A stretch of 8,115 nt of DNA from an uncultured Psychrobacillus sp. (GTDB lineage Bacteria > Bacillota > Bacilli > Bacillales_A > Planococcaceae), in contig CAKQHO010000133.1 of the NCBI GenBank assembly GCA_934234185.1, positions 1-8,115 of the forward strand. Reading direction: 5' to 3'. The stretch's first letter is position 1. Each line of letters opens with the position of its first letter. Both the position numbers and the translations under genes were made by a program. Positions 1 to 4,496 of the stretch are shown piece after piece. Under the pieces are notes generated by a model. It searched no databases. It had not been told where the DNA came from and saw nothing but the letters and a program-made list of their open reading frames with translations.

Positions 1-44
1 AAAGTGTAGAACCATTAAATAATATGGTCCTACGCTTTTATTTT
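1..44 (+). terminator. Hairpin plus T-tract at the left edge
   Basis: Arms at 1-15 and 24-38 pair over 15 positions with one G-U wobble and one A-C mismatch, around an 8-base loop. A TTTTATTTT run (36-44) follows on the + strand. It therefore fits an intrinsic terminator for a + strand gene lying to the left of the window. The left arm begins with AAA at the window edge, so it may also terminate the transporter gene arriving from the right on the - strand, but the - strand T-run would lie outside the window. Confidence 0.6.
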
Positions 45-79
45 GCAGTAAAAAACGAGCTTCCAAATTATTCATGCCT

Positions 80-1033
80 TTAGCTTTTCCTATTAAAATA
101 CCGCCCAAAAACGGAGGCAATTATCTGCTGAAATAACATTCCTAGCACGACCGGCAGTGCAACTAGCGGAGAAAAATAGGTTGTCGCAAGTACCACGCCC
201 GCACTAATATTTCTCATGCCTCCCAGAAATGTCAGGGTAATAACATTCTGATCCGATTGCTTAAACAGGCGCCCGATTCCATAGGAAATAAAATAGCCAC
301 ATACCGCTATAAACAGCACAAGAATGCCAAGTCCTATCAATGCCAGCTGGGCATCCAGTAAATATGGAGCAACTACCGCCCCATTTAGCATCACTACTAA
401 GGAGAACCCCATTTTTGAAAATGGAGCAAGCCTTGCACTTAAGATGTTAACGACTTTTCCTTTCGTCACTTGATTTAGTAGCATACCAGCTAAAGAAGGA
501 ACTACGATCATCCAAAAAAGCCCAACGACCATACCATAGGAATCAATTTGAACATTCCCTCCTACCATTAAAGCTAACGTAAAGGGAACGATAAGCGGAG
601 ACAGAAGCGAGTCCAGTAAAATAACGGTAAGTGCAAGTGCATTATTCCCTTTGCAAATAGCAACCCACACAAAGCTTGTGATCCCTGTCGGAATTGCCAT
701 CGCAAGCACAAGGCCAGTAATGGTATATGTATCCCCATGATAGAAAATATGGCCCATTCCTAGCGCAAAAAGCGGCATGACGATGTGTAAAGCGAGCATG
801 GCAAGAAATATAGGAAGTGGATGGAGCACTACATCACGAAAGGATTTGAAGTTAGAATTTAAGCTCCCTGCAAATGTCATGAAAGCGAAAATCCATGGAA
901 TCAGCCATGCATAGGCAACAATATGCTCTGATATTATCACCCCAATAATCACACTGGTGGGAATCAAATAAGCGGTGATTTTTTCTAATAATCTATTTAC
1001 CTTCCAAAGCATATTGAGAGGACCTCTTTTCAT
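80..1033 (-). CDS. BASS-family (bile acid:sodium symporter-like) membrane transporter
   Basis: A 317-residue, very hydrophobic protein with about nine to ten membrane segments and a usual length for the bile acid:Na+ symporter superfamily (YocS/PanS-like bacterial branch). Visible family hallmarks are the polar stretch CKGNNALALTVILLDSLLSP near residues 127-146 and a late GGMRNISAGVVLAT stretch near 271-284, resembling the unwound crossover segments that bind sodium and substrate. Family members import organic anions with sodium; PanS carries ketopantoate. The substrate here cannot be read from the sequence. The start used has GGAG 7 bases upstream (1040-1043). An ATG seven codons later (1012) has AGAGG upstream and is an alternative, more so if the TATAAT at 1050-1055 is the promoter. 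It is transcribed alone, downstream of and in the same direction as the regulator operon, but separated from it by a terminator. Confidence 0.88.
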   Translation of the reverse strand: MKRGPLNMLWKVNRLLEKITAYLIPTSVIIGVIISEHIVAYAWLIPWIFAFMTFAGSLNSNFKSFRDVVLHPLPIFLAMLALHIVMPLFALGMGHIFYHGDTYTITGLVLAMAIPTGITSFVWVAICKGNNALALTVILLDSLLSPLIVPFTLALMVGGNVQIDSYGMVVGLFWMIVVPSLAGMLLNQVTKGKVVNILSARLAPFSKMGFSLVVMLNGAVVAPYLLDAQLALIGLGILVLFIAVCGYFISYGIGRLFKQSDQNVITLTFLGGMRNISAGVVLATTYFSPLVALPVVLGMLFQQIIASVFGRYFNRKS

Positions 1034-1049
1034 TTCTTACTCCATTATC

Positions 1050-1055
1050 ATTATA
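1050..1055 (-). promoter_or_regulatory. Possible -10 box of the transporter gene
   Basis: The - strand reads a perfect TATAAT here, 17 bases before the annotated transporter start. No good -35 box is seen at 17 bases; TTGTAA lies about 20 bases upstream. Initiation from this box would place the RBS of the first ATG at the very 5' end of the mRNA, which favours either the downstream ATG at 1012 or a different promoter. Confidence 0.3.
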
Positions 1056-1103
1056 CATTTATTAGGAGAAGTACGTTACAAAAAATCGTGTTACCCGTTT
1101 AAA

Positions 1104-1168
1104 ACTGAGTCCTTCAAAATCCACGTGGCTTGGTGGTCTCGCCCTTTGAAAAATTTACATTTGCTCAG
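1104..1168. other. Nested inverted repeats; unrecognised structured element
   Basis: Three nested complementary pairs are visible: CTGAG (1105-1109) with CTCAG (1164-1168), TTCAAA (1113-1118) with TTTGAA (1145-1150), and CCAC (1121-1124) with GTGG (1133-1136). The last pair overlaps the palindrome CCACGTGG (1121-1128). It sits between the regulator operon terminator and the transporter start. It could be a structured leader, a small RNA or a degenerate repeat. No known riboswitch class was recognised, and the pairings are short enough to be chance. Confidence 0.25.
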
Positions 1169-1201
1169 CTAGTCCTCTATACGAATGGCAAGGAGGGTGG
1201 A

Positions 1202-1246
1202 AACAACAATAAAATGCCATGAACTCTAGCTCTGAGTTCATGGCAT
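1202..1246 (-). terminator. Rho-independent terminator of the regulator-peptide operon
   Basis: A perfect 13-base inverted repeat (1214-1226 and 1234-1246; ATGCCATGAACTC with its complement) encloses a 7-base loop. On the - strand it is followed directly by TTTTATTGTTGTT. There is no T-run on the + strand side, so it works for - strand transcripts. It lies 33 bases beyond the stop of the small peptide gene, so the terminated transcript includes that gene. This supports the gene as a real part of the operon. Confidence 0.88.
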
Positions 1247-1278
1247 CAATATGTGTAGGTAGTCCCTTTGTGACTTAT

Positions 1279-1455
1279 TTAGATAACTGGTGGATGGATT
1301 GGGATTTGCTGATGATCAAATACTACTGGTGGGTGAATGGGAATTTGATTCTCAGATTCAGAGACAACTGGTGGATGGATTGGTATAGAGGCAATCCCCA
1401 CAACCGCGCTTATAGCAAGGACAGAAACTCCTACTACTACTATCATTTTTTTCAT
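1279..1455 (-). CDS. Pro-pheromone with three octapeptide repeats (RRNPP signal precursor)
   Basis: A 58-residue protein too short for routine gene calling. It starts at ATG 1455 with AAAGGAG (1464-1470) 8 bases upstream, and lies 17 bases after the regulator stop in the same direction. Residues 1-22 are MKKM, then a hydrophobic core, then GIA: a short Sec-type signal with possible cleavage near residue 22. The rest is three units, IPIHPPVV (24-31), IPIHPPVV (38-45) and IPIHPPVI (51-58), separated by acidic or polar linkers SESENQ and FDHQQ. The last unit ends at the stop codon, as active peptides lie at or near the C-terminus in NprX, PapR and many Phr precursors. I infer export, proteolytic release of octapeptides, re-import by an oligopeptide permease and binding to the TPR domain of the adjacent regulator. 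The peptide is not one I recognise, and the exact mature ends are unknown. Confidence 0.85.
   Translation of the reverse strand: MKKMIVVVGVSVLAISAVVGIASIPIHPPVVSESENQIPIHPPVVFDHQQIPIHPPVI
1282..1386 (-). repeat. Three in-frame pheromone-coding repeats
   Basis: The units lie at 1363-1386, 1321-1344 and 1282-1305 (24 bases each), spaced 42 and 39 bases apart. The outer two share an exact 18-base string (1285-1302 and 1366-1383). Units 1 and 2 differ at six bases, all third codon positions and all synonymous. Unit 3 differs from unit 1 at two bases, one giving the conservative final Val to Ile change. The pattern points to old duplication with the peptide sequence conserved. Confidence 0.92.
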
Positions 1456-1472
1456 TCAATACACTCCTTTAG

Positions 1473-2690
1473 TTAAATGATGAATTGTACAGCCTTTTCA
1501 AACTTACCTTCTTGTCGGTAATATTCCCCTAATAGATTAGAGAATTGCTGATGAACTCCTTTTAAGTCTTCATTCTTCGCAATATAAGGAATCAATCTTC
1601 CTTCCAAAAATTTCATCGCCTTTCCCTCCTCATCCTCCAGTAGATATAAATAGAAGATAGCGAATAGACGATAATCTAGTTTTTGTTTCCTTCTAGCCTC
1701 TCCCTTTAGCTTGCTAAAGGTATTCTTGCTTTCCTCCCACTGCTCCAATCGGTATTGGGAAATTGCTAGATTATATAAGCAAAGTAGATAATGCTCCGAA
1801 TCACTTGGCATTAAGGAGGCACTTTTTTCAAAATAGTGGAGAGCAGTTTCATACTCACCCTTATTTTGATAAAGATCCCCAATGTTGTGATAGATATTAG
1901 GTAACAAATAGTGCAGCTGTAGAATTTCCGCATTTCGTAGAAGGTGTTCATAAGTTTCTATGGCTTCATGATATACCTTTCCACGAGAATAATTGAGGGC
2001 TAGGGACATGAGTGTATGAAGGATACGTTTAAAATTAAACTGGTCCTTATAAAACTGAAGAGCCTTTCTACCGTAAATAATCGCTTGGCTAGATTCTTCT
2101 AATCTTCCCTTTACAACAGCTAAATGATAGTAAATCTCCCCTTCAAAGGTTCCTAGTTCTTTATTTTCCTGGAGTATACTCGAAAGCTCTCTATCTGCCT
2201 CCTCATATTTACCCCGTAATAGTAAAACTAAAGCACCGAAATAGTAAAGTAAATACTTCTCTTGTTGGGAAAGATTTTGTGTGTGTGCATTTAGCCATCT
2301 CATTTGATTTTCAGCTAGACCATATTCCCTAGTAAACACATAATATCGTAGTTTATAAAGCTCATATAAATAGATGAAATCCGTAAAAACAATGATTTCC
2401 TCATAGTCTTTTAGTTCATCGATAATTTCTCTTGCCTTATCCTCCTCTAGGAAATTCATATGTTTCAATAGCTCGGTAAGTAAATAGGAAATGTTCTGCT
2501 CGCTTTTTTTCACATCCTGTAGGTTTATCTTTAAGCGTTCCAGCAATAGGCGGATAGTCTCTGTATTTGCTTCTTTATTATTATTCTCTATTTTACTTAA
2601 ATGAGGAATCGAACAAATTCCCATTGCTAGTGTATTCTGCGTCATACCTAGCTTTGTACGGTGATATTTAATCAGTGACCCTATTTTCAT
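1473..2690 (-). CDS. XRE-HTH/TPR peptide-responsive transcriptional regulator (RRNPP, NprR/PlcR-like)
   Basis: A 405-residue cytoplasmic regulator. Residues 3-60 form an XRE-type helix-turn-helix; GMTQNTLAMGICSIPHLSKIEN (15-36) is the HTH core typical of PlcR/NprR proteins. The remainder is helical with repeated TPR signatures. The clearest TPR is at about 265-297 (NIYHNIGDLYQNKGEYETAL at its start), with others near 152-180, 184-215, 223-255, 305-330 and 383-405. The length is close to NprR (about 420) and longer than PlcR (about 285). Known members bind a short re-imported signal peptide in the TPR groove, which changes oligomerisation and DNA binding. The start is set by AGGAGG (2699-2704) 8 bases before ATG. 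Its partner is the repeat-bearing precursor gene immediately downstream, and its likely target is the divergent subtilase. Whether it also has a Spo0F-phosphatase-like moonlighting role, as NprR does, cannot be seen. Confidence 0.9.
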   Translation of the reverse strand: MKIGSLIKYHRTKLGMTQNTLAMGICSIPHLSKIENNNKEANTETIRLLLERLKINLQDVKKSEQNISYLLTELLKHMNFLEEDKAREIIDELKDYEEIIVFTDFIYLYELYKLRYYVFTREYGLAENQMRWLNAHTQNLSQQEKYLLYYFGALVLLLRGKYEEADRELSSILQENKELGTFEGEIYYHLAVVKGRLEESSQAIIYGRKALQFYKDQFNFKRILHTLMSLALNYSRGKVYHEAIETYEHLLRNAEILQLHYLLPNIYHNIGDLYQNKGEYETALHYFEKSASLMPSDSEHYLLCLYNLAISQYRLEQWEESKNTFSKLKGEARRKQKLDYRLFAIFYLYLLEDEEGKAMKFLEGRLIPYIAKNEDLKGVHQQFSNLLGEYYRQEGKFEKAVQFII

Positions 2691-2707
2691 TTCGTGTTCC
2701 TCCTACA

Positions 2708-2740
2708 TCAATTAACTATAGTAATATATATATTAATTGA
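2708..2740. promoter_or_regulatory. Inverted repeat in the divergent promoter region (candidate operator 1)
   Basis: Perfect 8-base arms TCAATTAA (2708-2715) and TTAATTGA (2733-2740) flank a 17-base AT spacer. The element covers the putative -10 and start of the regulator promoter, so binding there could autoregulate the operon; it lies upstream of the subtilase promoter region. It is an operator candidate by position and symmetry only. It does not match the PlcR box (TATGNAN4TNCATA), and AT-rich DNA produces such repeats by chance. Confidence 0.4.
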
Positions 2741-2751
2741 AATTTTCCCAA
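2723..2751 (-). promoter_or_regulatory. Probable sigma-A promoter of the regulator-peptide operon
   Basis: The - strand reads TTGGGA (2751-2746), then 17 bases, then TATATT (2728-2723). This predicts transcription starting near 2716 and a leader of about 25 bases before the regulator ATG, with room for the RBS. Box quality and spacing are good, but the surrounding AT repeat makes alternative -10 placements possible. Confidence 0.5.
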
Positions 2752-2762
2752 TAAACAAAATC

Positions 2763-2796
2763 TTAGTAGTGTGATAGGTTTAAATTGTACTACAAA
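2763..2796. promoter_or_regulatory. Imperfect inverted repeat upstream of the subtilase (candidate operator 2)
   Basis: Arms TTAGTAGT (2763-2770) and ACTACAAA (2789-2796) are complementary at 7 of 8 positions around an 18-base spacer. The arm spacing is nearly the same as in the inverted repeat at 2708-2740. The element lies in the core promoter/leader of the subtilase, where no good -35/-10 pair is visible (TAAATT at 2781-2786 is the best -10). This would suit a promoter that needs an activator. This is inference from position and symmetry. Confidence 0.3.
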
Positions 2797-2821
2797 CCAA
2801 ATCGAAAAGGAGTTATGACGA

Positions 2822-4126
2822 ATGAGAAAAGTAAAAACAGCACTACTCACTCTATTACTTGCAGGATCGGTTACAGCACCAGTTTACGGAGCATCTTTGG
2901 ACTACGATAGTACCTCAGTTGACAGAAACACAGGTGTAGGGCAAGAGAAATTCCGTGTTTATGTAGAGGCAAATGACAAGGCATCAAAGGCCTCCTTAAC
3001 AAGTCAATATTCCGTTCGCTGGGAGCTTTCTGAAAATGGGTTTTCAACTGAAATGAATGAGAAGCAATATGAAGCGTTGCAGAAAAACAAAAATATTACG
3101 GTTACGAAGGTACCTGTCGTAACTCTTGATACAATTGGGTTAGAAAACAAAGATACAGTAGAAGCAAGCATAGCAGATAACCAAATTGCAGCTCGTGCAT
3201 CTCAACAAGTTCCTTGGGGAATAAAAGCAATCTATAATAATAACAATCTTACTTCTACATCTGGAGGAAGCGGCATTAATATTGCAGTACTTGATACAGG
3301 TGTTAACATTTCTCACCGTGACCTTGTAGGTAATGTGGAACAATGTAAAGACTTCACCGGCTCTACGACAGTAATCAATAATAGCTGCGCAGACCGTAAT
3401 GGGCATGGGACGCATGTTGCTGGTACTGCACTTGCAAATGGCGGAAGTGACAAAGGCGGAGTGTACGGAGTTGCTCCTAATGCTGATCTTTGGGCTTACA
3501 AAGTGCTAACAGACAGTGGTTCTGGATATTCAGATGATATTGCAGCTGCAATCCGCCACGCAGCAGACCAAGCAACATCTACTGGTACGAAAACAATCAT
3601 CAGCATGTCCTTAGGTGCTTCAGCTAATAACAGTCTAATCTCGAATGCAGTTAACTATGCATACGGTAAAGGTGTTCTAGTAATCGCAGCAGCTGGTAAC
3701 TCTGGTTATGCACAAGGTACTATTGGTTACCCAGGTGCTTTAGTGAATGCAATTGCCGTTGCAGCACTTGAAAATGTGCAACAAAATGGCACTTACCGTG
3801 TAGCAGACTATTCTTCTCGTGGATATGCATCTACCGATGGAGATTATGTAATCCAACAAGGAGATATTGAAATTTCTGCTCCTGGCTCTGCTGTTTACTC
3901 GACTTGGTATAACGGTGGATATAATACAATCAGTGGTACATCTATGGCTACCCCACATGTATCTGGATTAGCTGCAAAGATTTGGGCTCAAAATCCATCA
4001 TGGTCTCACACGCAACTTCGTACTAATTTACAAAATAGAGCAAAGGCTGTAGACATTAAAGGTGGATATGGTGCAGCAACAGGCGATGACTATGCATCAG
4101 GATTCGGCTTTGCACGTGTACAATAA
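2822..4126 (+). CDS. Secreted subtilisin-like serine protease (S8), S41/TA41-like
   Basis: A 434-residue pre-pro-enzyme. Residues 1-24 are a Sec signal peptide (MRKVK, hydrophobic core, VYGA). About 25-125 is a propeptide, and the mature enzyme probably begins near residue 126, before SQQVPWGI. The catalytic triad is intact: Asp158 (AVLDTG), His195 (NGHGTHVAG) and Ser374 (SGTSMATPHVSG), with oxyanion-hole Asn293 (AAAGNSG). Cys175 and Cys189 flank a short loop and may form a disulfide. The C-terminus ends in GFGFARVQ. From memory the mature domain is very close to the cold-active subtilisin S41 of Bacillus TA41 and related sphericase, which have about 310-residue mature domains. AAAAGGAG (2805-2812) lies 9 bases before ATG. 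It is monocistronic with its own terminator and transcribed divergently from the RRNPP regulator, so it is the prime candidate for pheromone-controlled expression. It degrades extracellular protein and might also trim the pheromone precursor, which is speculative. Confidence 0.95.
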   Translation: MRKVKTALLTLLLAGSVTAPVYGASLDYDSTSVDRNTGVGQEKFRVYVEANDKASKASLTSQYSVRWELSENGFSTEMNEKQYEALQKNKNITVTKVPVVTLDTIGLENKDTVEASIADNQIAARASQQVPWGIKAIYNNNNLTSTSGGSGINIAVLDTGVNISHRDLVGNVEQCKDFTGSTTVINNSCADRNGHGTHVAGTALANGGSDKGGVYGVAPNADLWAYKVLTDSGSGYSDDIAAAIRHAADQATSTGTKTIISMSLGASANNSLISNAVNYAYGKGVLVIAAAGNSGYAQGTIGYPGALVNAIAVAALENVQQNGTYRVADYSSRGYASTDGDYVIQQGDIEISAPGSAVYSTWYNGGYNTISGTSMATPHVSGLAAKIWAQNPSWSHTQLRTNLQNRAKAVDIKGGYGAATGDDYASGFGFARVQ

Positions 4127-4140
4127 CTATTAATAGAATC

Positions 4141-4180
4141 AGAGGCTGCATTTATAGCAGCCTCTCTCTATTTTCATTTT
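4141..4180 (+). terminator. Rho-independent terminator of the subtilase gene
   Basis: A perfect 9-base stem, AGAGGCTGC (4141-4149) and GCAGCCTCT (4157-4165), with loop ATTTATA, is followed by the T-rich tail CTCTATTTTCATTTTT. It lies 14 bases after the subtilase stop. Confidence 0.9.
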
Positions 4181-4434
4181 TCATTGTATATATTTCTCCA
4201 TTTTCTCACTAAATACCTTTAATTCGTAAAGAGTTGAAATAATATATTCCTATTTATGGAAAGTGATTCCTCACCTTAAACCACATTAGTCTAAAATACC
4301 CACTAAACTATACTAATATATATATGTACATACATTAATATGTACTGATTACTAATTATCGATAATATATAGTAGTATATTATTCGTATATTTATTGAAA
4401 AGTAAATCTTATTAACACAAATAGGTCATACTCA
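4181..4434. other. AT-rich gene-free gap with short palindromes
   Basis: No credible gene lies in this stretch; every frame is short and interrupted. It holds a 20-base motif shared with the regulator/subtilase promoter region (4306-4325), the inverted repeat GTACATA/TATGTAC (4326-4332 and 4339-4345), the perfect 12-base palindrome ATTATCGATAAT (4355-4366), and AATATA/TATATT arms just after it. The cluster resembles an upstream regulatory region or bent AT-rich DNA preceding the nucleotidase gene. Confidence 0.5.
4306..4325 (+). repeat. 20-base motif shared with the regulator/subtilase promoter
   Basis: AACTATACTAATATATATAT here matches 2714-2733 (AACTATAGTAATATATATAT) at 19 of 20 positions, in the same orientation relative to the downstream + strand gene. 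It is about 172 bases upstream of the nucleotidase ATG; the other copy is about 89 bases upstream of the subtilase ATG. Half of the match is a simple AT run, which lowers its weight. A shorter 10-base match, CTATAGTAAT, occurs at 7572-7581 upstream of the NERD gene. Confidence 0.45.
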
Positions 4435-4443
4435 TGTTATGAT
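4435..4443 (+). promoter_or_regulatory. Possible extended -10 promoter of the nucleotidase gene
   Basis: TGTTATGAT gives an extended -10 element (TGN followed by TATGAT). No convincing -35 box lies at the right distance, which is tolerated by extended -10 promoters. Transcription would start near 4450, just ahead of the GC-rich palindrome at 4454-4467. Confidence 0.4.
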
Positions 4444-4453
4444 TTTCCTTGAG

Positions 4454-4467
4454 GTCGCAGCTGCGAC
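4454..4467. promoter_or_regulatory. Perfect 14-base GC-rich palindrome in the nucleotidase leader
   Basis: GTCGCAGCTGCGAC is fully self-complementary and stands out in a strongly AT-rich stretch. It lies 13 bases before the RBS and just after the predicted transcription start. It could be a repressor operator overlapping the start region. As RNA it could fold as a 5-bp hairpin with loop AGCU, a 5' stabiliser. The controlling protein is unknown. Confidence 0.5.
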
Positions 4468-4496
4468 ACAACCAAAACAAGGGAGATGAACAACCA

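Noticed and set aside
1219..1476. An 85-codon + strand frame rich in Trp and Tyr, with two DNWWMDW repeats
   Set aside because: It is antisense to the pheromone precursor. Its repeats are the complement of the octapeptide codons, it starts inside a terminator hairpin and ends in the regulator. Silent-site divergence favours the - strand reading.
3140..3415. A 91-codon - strand frame inside the subtilase
   Set aside because: It is a shadow of the subtilase gene, with no RBS and low-complexity Cys/Ile-rich translation.
4326..4366. A possible replication or integration site suggested by clustered AT palindromes
   Set aside because: No iterons, DnaA boxes, integrase gene or direct-repeat flanks accompany them; AT-rich composition explains short palindromes.
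4449..4496. A 16-codon upstream extension of the nucleotidase from a TTG
   Set aside because: It would run through the GC-rich palindrome and RBS and place 16 polar residues before a clear signal peptide. The ATG at 4497 has a proper RBS.
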